DNA of 64,000 nucleotides from CAZGYE01 sp964530165 (GTDB taxonomy: Bacteria > Planctomycetota > Planctomycetia > Planctomycetales > Planctomycetaceae). The DNA lies in the NCBI GenBank assembly GCA_964530165.1, contig CAZGYE010000001.1, positions 25,937-89,936 of the forward strand, in the 5' to 3' direction. Positions 7,863 through 18,211 of the stretch are shown here, in pieces. Under the pieces are notes generated by a model. The model had not been told where the DNA came from and searched no databases. It saw only the letters and a program-made list of their open reading frames with translations. Numbering within the stretch: the first letter of the stretch is position 1; each line of letters opens with the position of its first letter. The translations under genes and the position numbers were made by a program.

Positions 7863-9335
7863 GTGACGGACTACTCCCTTTCTCCCTTGCCGCTGGTGGA
7901 AGAGCTCTCGCCGTGTCCCGACGTGATGGACGTGCTGCGCGCGTTTGCCAACCAGCCGGATGTGCTGTTACTGGAGAGCACTCTTCAGCGGGAAGAGGTG
8001 GGACGCTACTCATTTCTGACCGCCGATCCGTTTGAATTTTTCGAGTGTCAACAGGCTGTGTACGGCCTCGATCCGTTTGCCGCACTCCGTAGCCGGTCTC
8101 GTGAACTCACTGCGGAAACCGTTCCGGGATTGCCGCCGTTTCAAGGCGGGGCGGCTGGACTTCTCTCATACGAGCTGGGCGGCACGTGGGAACGAGTGCC
8201 GGTCCCGCTCGGCGACGAGTTCCGACTGCCTGCGTTGGCCGTCGGACTCTACGATTGGGTCATCGCATGGGACCATGCCCAAAACCGGGCGTGGGTCATC
8301 TCGCACGGCTTCCCCGAAACTGACGCCGCACGCCGCACCGACCGGGCGGCCCGTCGGCTCCGGGATGTCGTCGCGGCACTGAAATCCCTGGGATTCCGGA
8401 AATCCCAGGGATTTGCTCGCTCAGCACCCGCAGCGTGGGGCAGGCTTTCCAGCCTGCCCCCTATTCGGGCCGAGAACCTGGTCCGTCAGTGGCCTGCACC
8501 CGGACCGGACGGACTGACCAGCAACTTCTCGCCGGGCGGTTACCTCCGCGCGGTGCAACGCGTGATCGACTGCATCCATGCCGGTGACGTGTTTCAGGCC
8601 AATCTCTCCCAGCGGCTGCTGTATCCCGCTCGGCGAAGTCCGCTGGAACTCTACGAACGCCTGCGCCACTGCAATCCGGCTCCGTTTGCCGGCTATTTCG
8701 CGCGGGATGATTGGGCCGTCATCAGCTCATCGCCCGAACAGTTCGTTTCGCTGCGCGCCGACGAGGTCCAGACGCGGCCGATCAAAGGAACCCGCGGACG
8801 ACGGCACGGGCCGGAAGCCGATTTGTTCACCCGCGACGAGCTCCGTGAGAGCGAAAAGGACCAGGCCGAAAATGTGATGATTGTCGACCTGCTCCGCAAC
8901 GATCTCTCGCGGGTCTGTGCGCCCGGTTCCATTCGCGTCTCGCAGTTGTGTGCGGTCGAAACCTACGAGACGGTGCAACATCTTGTTTCTGAGATTCACG
9001 GCACGCTGTCTGCGGGCCAGGACGCGTGGGGCCTGTTCGGCGCGGTTTTTCCCGGCGGGTCGATTAGCGGCGCCCCGAAGGTGCGGGCCATGGAGATCAT
9101 CGCCGAACTGGAACCGACCGTCCGGGGGCCGTATTGTGGGAGTCTGTTCTATGCCGGCTTCGACGGACACATGGACAGCAATCTCCTCATCCGCACGCTG
9201 ACGTCTCGGGGCGGATGGATCCAATGTCCCGTCGGCGGCGGCATCGTGGCGCAATCCGATCCGGTGGCCGAGTATGAAGAAACTCTCCACAAAGCCGAAG
9301 GAATGCTGCGGGCCTTGTCGGGTGATCGCCAATGA
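7863..9335 (+). CDS. pabB: Aminodeoxychorismate synthase component I
   Basis: Joins chorismate and ammonia to 4-amino-4-deoxychorismate for p-aminobenzoate. The catalytic domain shows HAGDVFQANLSQR, the PIKGT motif whose lysine marks PabB rather than TrpE, the run DLLRNDLSRV and FPGGSISGAPK. I place the start at GTG 7863 because the frame before it is made of intergenic repeats; ATG 7926 is the alternative. Residues about 173-200, between the N-terminal and catalytic domains, are encoded by a 14-bp-stem palindrome and a dispersed 24-base palindromic repeat, so the linker is repeat-derived. It overlaps pabA by four bases (ATGA). A TrpE role is less likely. Confidence 0.9.
   Translation: MTDYSLSPLPLVEELSPCPDVMDVLRAFANQPDVLLLESTLQREEVGRYSFLTADPFEFFECQQAVYGLDPFAALRSRSRELTAETVPGLPPFQGGAAGLLSYELGGTWERVPVPLGDEFRLPALAVGLYDWVIAWDHAQNRAWVISHGFPETDAARRTDRAARRLRDVVAALKSLGFRKSQGFARSAPAAWGRLSSLPPIRAENLVRQWPAPGPDGLTSNFSPGGYLRAVQRVIDCIHAGDVFQANLSQRLLYPARRSPLELYERLRHCNPAPFAGYFARDDWAVISSSPEQFVSLRADEVQTRPIKGTRGRRHGPEADLFTRDELRESEKDQAENVMIVDLLRNDLSRVCAPGSIRVSQLCAVETYETVQHLVSEIHGTLSAGQDAWGLFGAVFPGGSISGAPKVRAMEIIAELEPTVRGPYCGSLFYAGFDGHMDSNLLIRTLTSRGGWIQCPVGGGIVAQSDPVAEYEETLHKAEGMLRALSGDRQ
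8382..8414 (+). repeat. Palindrome inside pabB
   Basis: A perfect 14-bp stem (AAATCCCTGGGATT at 8382-8395 against 8401-8414) with a 5-base loop, in frame in the pabB interdomain linker. It encodes KSLGFRKSQGF, which has no counterpart in the conserved PabB core. Confidence 0.9.
8435..8458 (+). repeat. Dispersed palindromic 24-mer inside pabB
   Basis: Identical over all 24 bases to 48171-48194 and, inverted, to 48360-48383. The core GGCAGGCTTTCCAGCCTGCC is itself palindromic. It is translated here as part of the linker (WGRLSSLP). Confidence 0.95.
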
Positions 9336-10000
9336 TTTTGCTAATCGACAATTACGACAGTTTCGTTTACAACCTGGCCCGCTACCTGGCCGAGATGGGT
9401 TGCGAGACTCAGGTTGTGCGCAACGACCAGGTGAGTGTGGCTGAGGTCCGCGCGCTGCGGCCGGCGGCGGTCGTGCTGTCTCCCGGCCCAGGCGCGCCGC
9501 GCGAAGCCGGCGTGTCAATCGCGCTGGTTCAGGAACTTGCGACTACGGTCCCGATGCTCGGGGTCTGTTTGGGTCACCAGGCGATTGCTGCGGCACTGGG
9601 CGGCCGAGTGATTCGCGCCCCGGAGCCGGTTCACGGCCGGACGTCGCGGATCCATCATGACGGCCGGAACATTCTAGCCGGTTTGCCGAGCCCGCTGTGT
9701 GCGACGCGGTACCACTCGCTGATCGTCGACGAAGACTCGCTGCCGAACGATCTGGTCGTGACCGCGCGAACGGACGACGGGCTGCCAATGGCCATCGCGC
9801 ATCGTTCTGAGCCGTTGTTCGGTGTTCAATTTCATCCCGAATCGGTGCTGACCGAGTCGGGTCACCGTCTGCTGCGCAATTTTCTGACGCTGGCTGGAAT
9901 TTCGGCCGGCGATTGCCCGAGCGGCGATTTCGTCGCACCGCCCCCAAAGCCGGGATGGGTCGGCGACAAATCGCCGCGAAGCCAGCCGCTGCATTGGTAG
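9332..10000 (+). CDS. pabA: Aminodeoxychorismate / anthranilate synthase glutaminase component
   Basis: Class I glutamine amidotransferase subunit that hydrolyses glutamine and passes ammonia to PabB. It has the N-terminal LLIDNYDSFVYNLARYL, the oxyanion segment SPGPGAPREAG, the nucleophile elbow GVCLGHQAI (Cys in CLGHQ) and the HPESVLTE segment with the catalytic His-Glu. At 222 residues it is slightly longer than usual because of a C-terminal tail without a recognised domain. The ATGA overlap with pabB indicates translational coupling. One copy may also serve anthranilate synthase. Confidence 0.92.
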   Translation: MILLIDNYDSFVYNLARYLAEMGCETQVVRNDQVSVAEVRALRPAAVVLSPGPGAPREAGVSIALVQELATTVPMLGVCLGHQAIAAALGGRVIRAPEPVHGRTSRIHHDGRNILAGLPSPLCATRYHSLIVDEDSLPNDLVVTARTDDGLPMAIAHRSEPLFGVQFHPESVLTESGHRLLRNFLTLAGISAGDCPSGDFVAPPPKPGWVGDKSPRSQPLHW

Positions 10001-10173
10001 CTTCGACACGTCGGCGGCACAATCGAGGCGGCCGGCACAACCGCAACTTCCCCAATGCTACATCCCTGGGCGCTTGCCGAACTGTGTGATACGTCACATC
10101 GGATCCTGCGCCTGGCGCCGATAGGAAGCGGTAGTAAAACGGGTACTCGAGGAATCGACGCCAGGAGTTCACG

Positions 10174-11127
10174 ATGCGCCTCTTCCGGATTCTATCGGTT
10201 ATTTGTGTTGTATCAATCGTCGGGATGGCAACTCTCTCGTCGTCGGCTGCGGAGCCGGCGAAGAAATGGCACACGAGCTTTCCCTCCGCTCAAGCCGAGG
10301 CCAAACGGCTCAACCTTCCCATTTTGCTGCATTTCTATGCTGACTGGTGTCTGCCGTGCCGGCGCATGGAACGCGACGTCCTTAAGTCCCCCGAGCTCTT
10401 GAAGCAGTTGGGAGACCGGGTGGTCGCGGTGAAACTCAACGCCGATCGGCATCAGGCTCTCGTTCGGCGGTACGACGTGCGTGCCTTACCCACCGACATG
10501 TTCGTCGATCCGGATGGTCGTCCGCTTGCCAGAAACGAGGGATACCGGAACAAGTCGAGTTACCTGGCTCAAATCGCGGAGGTCGGCGCCCGTTTCGCGA
10601 GTTCGGAAAAAGTCCGGGTCATCACCAACACAACACATCGGGCACTTTCCGAAGCAGGCGACTCCGCAGCGGAAGACCAACCCCCGGTCGTCCAAGACGG
10701 CGATGTGATTCCGGATTTCCAGGCCGGCCGACCGGCGACCACGGACACTGCTGAGAAAACCGGTCCCTCGATCGGTCTAGACGGCTACAGCCCCGTCGCG
10801 CTGGCGAAACGGCGCAAATGGCGAAAAGGCAAAGCGGCGTTTGCAGCGAAGCACAAAGGAATCATTTACTACCTGGCCAGTGCCGAGGAACACCGGGAAT
10901 TTCAAGCCGATCCGCAGCGTTACGCGCCGCGATTGCTGGGCTGCGACCCCGTTTTGCTTGGGGAAACCGACCGCGCGATCGTCGGCAGCATCCGCTACGG
11001 CGCCTATTATAACGGCGAACTCTACTTGTTCTCCAACAGAGAAAACCGCGAGCAGTTCAAGCAGCATCCGAAACGCTACATCCAGTCCAGACATGTACTG
11101 CGGACCGAGCGGACCAGGCTTCGGTAG
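10174..11127 (+). CDS. Exported thioredoxin-fold protein with C-terminal YHS-like segment
   Basis: A signal peptide (VICVVSIVGMATLSSSAAE) precedes a thioredoxin domain with the active site WCLPCRRM (Cys59 and Cys62) and the cis-proline segment VRALPTDMFVDPDG. After a linker, residues about 195-310 contain LDGYSPVALAKRRKWRKG and two stretches of the type YYLASAEEHREFQADPQRYAP and LYLFSNRENREQFKQHPKRYI, resembling tandem YHS-like modules. YHS domains are thought to bind metals; here that is inference. The start has AGGAG upstream. It converges on the giant amidohydrolase gene. Function is probably extracytoplasmic thiol chemistry. Confidence 0.8.
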   Translation: MRLFRILSVICVVSIVGMATLSSSAAEPAKKWHTSFPSAQAEAKRLNLPILLHFYADWCLPCRRMERDVLKSPELLKQLGDRVVAVKLNADRHQALVRRYDVRALPTDMFVDPDGRPLARNEGYRNKSSYLAQIAEVGARFASSEKVRVITNTTHRALSEAGDSAAEDQPPVVQDGDVIPDFQAGRPATTDTAEKTGPSIGLDGYSPVALAKRRKWRKGKAAFAAKHKGIIYYLASAEEHREFQADPQRYAPRLLGCDPVLLGETDRAIVGSIRYGAYYNGELYLFSNRENREQFKQHPKRYIQSRHVLRTERTRLR

Positions 11128-11153
11128 CAGCCTGTTGAAAGGAACCGTCTTGA

Positions 11154-11197
11154 CGAGCCGCGACCGTCAGGGAGCGGTCGTTTCTCCGAGCGGCTCG
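11154..11197. repeat. Nested hairpin between convergent genes
   Basis: Outer arms CGAGCCG/CGGCTCG (11154-11160 and 11191-11197) flank an inner stem CGACCG/CGGTCG (11161-11166 and 11175-11180). It sits 27 bases after the thioredoxin gene and directly at the end of the opposing gene, so it may end transcription from both sides. There is no T-run. Confidence 0.65.
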
Positions 11198-11198
11198 A

Positions 11199-14100
11199 TC
11201 AATTGGTTTCGGTCTTCTTGGTCACCTTCGAGCGAGAGTTCTGTATTTCGTGGAGCCTTCGGCGGTAGCGATGGTAAAACCGCGTTTGTCGGCTTTCGGG
11301 CGGATGCGGCCTGCCTTCGATGAACACCCCTTTGATCTGGGTTGTCTGTTGCAAAAGAGACCCGTCAGAGATGACGAGGTTGGCCCACTTACCGACGGTC
11401 AGTGAACCGACGCGCTGGTCGATCCCGAGGATTTCCGCCGCCGAAAGGGTGACCGCCCGCAGCCCCTCTTTTTCGCTCAATCCGTAGGCGACCGCCATGG
11501 CCGCCTCGAAGGGCGCGTTCCGGCTGTTCGAGGCACTGTCGGACCGAATACAGAATCTGACGCCGGCCGCCTGCAACCGGCCCGGATTGGCATACGGGGC
11601 GTCGAACGGGTCGAAGCCGGCGACGGGACGTCGCATGACCGGTCCGACAATGACCGGAACGTTGCGTTTCTTCAACTCATCGGCGACCTTCCAGGCATCG
11701 GCGCCGCCGGTGATGACGATGTTCAATTTCTCTTTCTCGGCGAACAGGAGCGCTTCGGCGATTTGCTTCCGCGAGTTCGCTTCGATGAAGACCGGTTTCT
11801 TGCCGTTCAAATAGGGACGCAATGCCTCCAGCCGTGGGTCAGAGATCGGACCCGGCCGTTTGTTCTTCGCCCGATCGGCACGCCACCGACCGTACAGCCG
11901 GGCCTGCTTGAGGAATTCCCGGAGCTGGTCGGTCTGTTTCTTGGCATTCGAACCGCCGGGCCAATTGATTTGCAAACCGGCTTCGACGTCGAAAACCATG
12001 TCCGGCGCCGTCCACCCGTCGAGCTTCATCAACGAGACCTGCCCGGAAATGATCCCGCCGGTGGGACGAATCAAGACGATGGTGATGCCGCCGGCGCGGG
12101 CGACGGGAATCAATTCCGAATCCGGGTTGACGGCGACTCCCGCGCGCAGGTCCGGCTGGAACAGGCCGCTTTCGGCATAGTCGTGTGTCTCGCGGACTTT
12201 GCCGATTTCCACCAGTCCCAGCGTGCTGCCGGCGTCGATCAAACCGGGAGACACGTGCAAGCCGGCCGCGTCAATCGTCTTCGTCCCGCTGGGAATTTTG
12301 ACATCCGTGCCGAGTGCGGCAATCTTCTTCCCCTGGATCAATAAGGTTCCCGCCGCGATGTCGGGGCCGTCGATCGGATGCAGAGTCGCACCAACAATGG
12401 CGTATCGGCCGGTCGGTGATGTGCTCAGATCGAGTTTCTTGTTGCGAATCTTTGGTGGCGGGAGGACCAAAGCCGGCGGGTGCGCCGAAGCTTTGGCCGC
12501 TGCAGCCGACATGACCGTCGGCGCGTGTTCGCGCGAGAAATAGACCTCGCCCTCGATCAACGTCAGTTCGCACCGCGAGAAGGCGTTCAAGGGATGACCG
12601 CTGAAAATCGCCAGATCGGCGTCCTTGCCGATTTCGATCGATCCCATCCGCTTGTCCAGACCAAGCTCGCGGGCGGCGTTTCGCGTGATGGTCTGAAGCG
12701 CCTCTTCGGGGTGCATGTTGCCGTAGCGGACCGTCTTGGCCGCCTCCAAATACAAGTGCCGCATCAGTTCCGGGTTGTCGCTCTTGATGACGACGTTGGC
12801 GCCGGCCTCTTTCAAGAGAGCTGCGTTGTACGGTGTGGCATCATACGCTTCGACCTTGTACGCCCACCAGTCGGCAAACGTGCTGCAACTGGCGCCATGA
12901 GCCACGATTTCCGGGGCCACCTTGTAACCTTCCAGCACGTGCTGCAACGACCAGACACGGATGCCCAGGTTCGACGCGACTCGCAGTAACATCAGAATCT
13001 CGTCGGCCCGGTAGCAGTGCGCATGAATGAACTTCTCGTGGTTGAGGATGTCAGCGAGGACTTCCAGCCGCAGATCACGGCGAGGAGGCAACAACACATC
13101 CCGTTTGCCCTTCTGCTTGGCGCGGGCGCGGTCGTACTCCAGCCACCGGCGGCGGTAGTCGGCCGCTTCCAGAAACGCCCGGTTCAGCGTCGCTTCCACA
13201 CCGAGCCGCGTATTCGGGAACCGCGTGCTGCGGAACTTCACGTTCTCGCCGAGCGCGAATTTCACCCCTTGCGGACTGTCAGCGAGAATCTGATCAGCCG
13301 CATCCGCACCATACTTGAGCTTCACCACGGCATCCTGTCCCCCGATGACGTTCGCCGATCCATGCAGAATTCGGGCTGCGGTGACTCCGCCGGCCAACGC
13401 ATGGTACTCGGAGGGGTCGTCGGTGTTGATGACGTCCTTGATCCGCACTTCCGGCACGATCGATTGTGTGGCTTCGTTGACGCCGCCGGTAATCTTGATG
13501 TGGGTGTGCGTGTCGATGATGCCGGGCATCACAAAGCGTCCGGCGGCGTCGATGACGGTCATGCCCTTCTCGGGCTTCAAGCCGGGACCGATGGCGGCGA
13601 TCTTGCCGTTCTTGACCAGGATGGACGTTTTCGGCAACATTTTCCCCGTCCCGGTTAGAACCGTGCCGTTGGAGATGAGGACGTTGCCGCCGGTTTTGAT
13701 CGGCCGCAGCAGCCGGTCACTCTCCAGCTCGGTCGGCTGTTGTTCCGTCTTTGGTTTTGCGGCCACTGCCGGTGCATCGTGCGTGTCGTCCGGGGCCAGT
13801 CTGAGCTGAACCGGATTGTCCGACTTCGGCTGTTTGGGTTCGACCCGGCCGGCCGACCATTTGGTGACGGCGCCGAAGGGCGGTTTCAAGTCGCCAGCCA
13901 GCTTCTCACCGTCAACCTTTCCGGAAAACTTCAACCGGACCGCGCGTGCTCCGGCGCCGATGGCAACGACAAAGTGGACGTCCTTGTCCTTGACCGATCC
14001 CGAGGTCAGCTTGCCGTTTCCCTGCTCGCTGGTGAACGCACCGGTCAACCGGGCGCCGTCTTGAATCAGTTCCAACGTAGCGACGACCTTTCCATCGGCC

Positions 14101-15602
14101 GAGAGGATGATGAGTTGCCACTGACCGCTCAAATTGACGCCGGAGGCCTTGCCGTCCTTCTTCGGGACGACAGGCTTGGCGTTGGTGTTGTACTCGAACA
14201 TCCTGCCGTCGACCAAAACGTAGCGAACTTTGCTCTCTGCATGGTCGAACGGCCCGGTGGTCACCACCACGTGCGCAAGTTTGCCCGGACTCAACGTGCC
14301 GAGACGGTCTTCGATGCCGAGTATCCGAGCGGCGTCGATCGTCAGCGCGGCGAGTGCGGCGTCACGATCGAGACCTTTCTCAATTGCCCAGCGCAGCCCC
14401 TTGAACACGTCGGCTCGGTTCTTCAAACCGTGGGAGCTGACGGCAAAACGAAGCCCTCGACGGCGCAACTCGGAAAGCCCGCGGACACGCTGCTTCCAGC
14501 GTTCGAGGCGGTCTCGCTGAACGCGGAGCGGGTCTTTGACGTCGGCAACGAGTTTGGTTGACGGCTTGGGAGTTTCGACCTTCGGCTTCTCACCAAAGTC
14601 AACCTGCAGGATCAGATCGACCTTTTCTCGCTGCAATCGGTCGAGCGTACGGTAGGCATCTCGGACGCCCCACAGAGTCGCCGGGATTTTTTGCTCGGCG
14701 GCGAAGTCCAGCGCCCGGTGAATGTCGTCCTTCGTACTCACCAAGAAAACCGCGCGCCGTTGTTTTGCCAGCACGTGATCCAACGCCTCGAGAGCCGCGT
14801 CGACGGGCGGGCGCCCAATGTTACTGGCGCCGCCGGCGTAGAGCTTCACATGCTGAGCGTGATATCCCGCGTCGAGAAACGCCTGCCGGAGATGGGCGGC
14901 GGCTCCCATGAGCGTGGCGGGATAGCTGTTGCCGCCCAGCGCCAACAACTGGAATTGGCTGAACGTCGATTTCAGCAATAGGGATTCGCGGAACGGGGCG
15001 GCGCTCGTCGAGAGCAGAACTCCCTGCCCGCTGGCAATGCGTCCCGAGGGCAATACGTGAACGTCGGTGAAACCGAGCGTGCGCAGCGACTCGAAGAGGG
15101 CGGCGTTTGGCTTCAGCGAGTCACCCGCGCGAAACTCCGGAGTGAGTCCGCGGCGATTGTCGGGACGCGTGGCGGCGAGAACATAACGGCTGAAGTCGAC
15201 TTTGCGACCCGCCGCCGGCACGGGTTTTTTGGCCGGGTCGAGCAGCTCGGATGTTGCCGCGTCGATGAATCCGGGATAGACCCTCAGGCCGTCTCCGTCG
15301 ATGACCTGTGCGTCGGCAGGCACTGCGGCCTTGGAACCGACGGCAACAATCAAACCGTCGCGGACGATCAGATTCGCATTCGCGATGACTTTGCCCGGTT
15401 GAGTCACCAGCGTCGCATTCACGATCGCGAAAGTCCGTACCTGAAAACCGGCGACCCGCTCTAAGTCGGCCGGAGCCGCGGAAGCGAATGGGCGATGCAA
15501 AGCACAAACGGCGACGCTCAACAACAAGAATCGGACCGCAACCAGTCTTGGGCGGGCCAAGAAGCATCGTTGCTGGAATGATGGAGTTTTGAGGCTACGC
15601 AT
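11199..15602 (-). CDS. Giant secreted protein with three amidohydrolase domains
   Basis: The start at 15602 (MRSLKTPS) opens a signal peptide (LVAVRFLLLSVAVCALHRPFASAAP). The 1467-residue product has three metal-dependent-hydrolase-like domains. Domain 1 (about 40-465) carries YPGFIDAAT where the HxH metal motif should be; a beta-rich insert follows (about 490-590, LSGQWQLIILSADGK). Domain 2 (about 625-1010) has the intact MPGIIDTHTHI near residue 696 plus later histidines (FIHAHCYRAD) and a SDNPEL aspartate. Domain 3 (about 1035-1445) again lacks HxH (SPGLIDAGST). Only the middle domain therefore looks catalytic. Substrate unknown; imidazolonepropionase-like peptidases and lactonases are the nearest known type. 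Confidence 0.85.
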   Translation of the reverse strand: MRSLKTPSFQQRCFLARPRLVAVRFLLLSVAVCALHRPFASAAPADLERVAGFQVRTFAIVNATLVTQPGKVIANANLIVRDGLIVAVGSKAAVPADAQVIDGDGLRVYPGFIDAATSELLDPAKKPVPAAGRKVDFSRYVLAATRPDNRRGLTPEFRAGDSLKPNAALFESLRTLGFTDVHVLPSGRIASGQGVLLSTSAAPFRESLLLKSTFSQFQLLALGGNSYPATLMGAAAHLRQAFLDAGYHAQHVKLYAGGASNIGRPPVDAALEALDHVLAKQRRAVFLVSTKDDIHRALDFAAEQKIPATLWGVRDAYRTLDRLQREKVDLILQVDFGEKPKVETPKPSTKLVADVKDPLRVQRDRLERWKQRVRGLSELRRRGLRFAVSSHGLKNRADVFKGLRWAIEKGLDRDAALAALTIDAARILGIEDRLGTLSPGKLAHVVVTTGPFDHAESKVRYVLVDGRMFEYNTNAKPVVPKKDGKASGVNLSGQWQLIILSADGKVVATLELIQDGARLTGAFTSEQGNGKLTSGSVKDKDVHFVVAIGAGARAVRLKFSGKVDGEKLAGDLKPPFGAVTKWSAGRVEPKQPKSDNPVQLRLAPDDTHDAPAVAAKPKTEQQPTELESDRLLRPIKTGGNVLISNGTVLTGTGKMLPKTSILVKNGKIAAIGPGLKPEKGMTVIDAAGRFVMPGIIDTHTHIKITGGVNEATQSIVPEVRIKDVINTDDPSEYHALAGGVTAARILHGSANVIGGQDAVVKLKYGADAADQILADSPQGVKFALGENVKFRSTRFPNTRLGVEATLNRAFLEAADYRRRWLEYDRARAKQKGKRDVLLPPRRDLRLEVLADILNHEKFIHAHCYRADEILMLLRVASNLGIRVWSLQHVLEGYKVAPEIVAHGASCSTFADWWAYKVEAYDATPYNAALLKEAGANVVIKSDNPELMRHLYLEAAKTVRYGNMHPEEALQTITRNAARELGLDKRMGSIEIGKDADLAIFSGHPLNAFSRCELTLIEGEVYFSREHAPTVMSAAAAKASAHPPALVLPPPKIRNKKLDLSTSPTGRYAIVGATLHPIDGPDIAAGTLLIQGKKIAALGTDVKIPSGTKTIDAAGLHVSPGLIDAGSTLGLVEIGKVRETHDYAESGLFQPDLRAGVAVNPDSELIPVARAGGITIVLIRPTGGIISGQVSLMKLDGWTAPDMVFDVEAGLQINWPGGSNAKKQTDQLREFLKQARLYGRWRADRAKNKRPGPISDPRLEALRPYLNGKKPVFIEANSRKQIAEALLFAEKEKLNIVITGGADAWKVADELKKRNVPVIVGPVMRRPVAGFDPFDAPYANPGRLQAAGVRFCIRSDSASNSRNAPFEAAMAVAYGLSEKEGLRAVTLSAAEILGIDQRVGSLTVGKWANLVISDGSLLQQTTQIKGVFIEGRPHPPESRQTRFYHRYRRRLHEIQNSRSKVTKKTETN

Positions 15603-16621
15603 AGCAATTGGGTCCGTGCGAGAAGGCGAGCGGGACTGGGAACGGCCCTGGCATGACGTCGTAAGCTCTTTCAGCACAAGTGGTTGCCAAGTTGACACAT
15701 CCCGCGCACTGGTCAGCGCGATTCTGCGGATTGATGCGATTCGTTTGCGATTGTCTAGATTAACAAAGGCTGGGAGTGGTTGCCAGAAGTGGGTGGAAAG
15801 TCGCAATTTCTTGTGAAACCGGGCAGAGATGAATTGACACAAATGAGTTGAAGGTTATGATAAGGAAGGCCTTGGGGTCGAGAAGACTTGTTCGCTACGT
15901 GCGTAACTTCCCTCAAGCGCGTGTTGATCCCGCCAACAAGAGTTCTATTGGGAGCGAACAAGAGAGGACGTCGGCTCAACGGCTAGGTACCCCTGTTTCG
16001 TGGAAGTTGCTGACAGAGTCTTGCTGTGGGCAAGCCCGTCTGACCAATGTGCCGCAAGGGGTGCTCCTGTACTCGGAGGGGGGGTACTGGCTTTCTCTTG
16101 ACACTCGGTTCGCGAAGTCCAGCGAGCAGGGATTTTCGCAGGTCTTCAAGAAGAGACCTCATCGACTTCCGTCGCTCGTTGAACTTGTCAGCCTCGGTTG
16201 ATCGCGGCCGGGTGAAGGGATAAGAATCGGCTGAAGTTTCTCCAGCCGATGGTTGTGCAAATTCGCCGCACTTGGATTCGCAGGAAGTAACGTTTCCTTT
16301 TCTCCGCAGGGTTTAAGGCAGGTTTTCTGTCGCCGTTCACGCTTCGGCAACCCAAGGCGCGCCCTGATTGTTCGAGGCGTGGGTGGCTGTTTCCGGCGTG
16401 GCCCTGCTCGTAGGCGGAACGGGATCGAAACGACGTGCGACATCGGTTCGACGTGCATCGGGAAGTGCCGATGGTTGGCGCTTCCTGGTTACGATTCGGG
16501 ACCGGCATCCGAGGATGATCGTGAATGCGTCGACGTGACCGAGAGTCTTGATTGCTCTTATTGAACGCGAGCGGAATGTCGTTCGTACACTCGCACGTCC
16601 TTGAAGAAATGGAATGTGTTT
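15603..16621. other. 1-kb divergent intergenic region / rho leader
   Basis: No convincing gene. Open frames at 15848-16201 and 16253-16564 have no ribosome site or protein-like composition. The region contains a near-consensus sigma-70 promoter at 15834-15861 pointing to rho and a hairpin ATCGGCTG/CAGCCGAT at 16227-16250. The leader of rho would be about 750 bases long. Confidence 0.7.
15834..15861 (+). promoter_or_regulatory. Near-consensus sigma-70 promoter upstream of rho
   Basis: TTGACA at 15834-15839, a 16-base spacer, then TATGAT at 15856-15861. It is the strongest housekeeping-type promoter I noticed in the window. The next gene on this strand is rho, starting at 16622. Confidence 0.6.
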
Positions 16622-18127
<1,506 letters not shown>

Positions 18128-18128
18128 A

Positions 18129-18142
18129 GAGTTGAGAGTCGA
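18129..18142 (+). repeat. GAGTNGA heptamers at the rho stop codon
   Basis: GAGTTGA and GAGTCGA follow one base after the TAG stop of rho, in coding-strand orientation. A partly complementary stretch (TTCGACTCTC) lies near 18187-18200, so a weak hairpin could form. Confidence 0.8.
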
Positions 18143-18211
18143 GAGACCTCACGAACGCAACCGCAAACCGTCTCCTCTCAACCCGCAACGTTCGACTCTC
18201 CGCGCTCTTAT

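Noticed and set aside
15848..16201. Plus-strand ORF in the rho leader
   Set aside because: No ribosome site, no family resemblance and average non-coding composition; treated as leader sequence.
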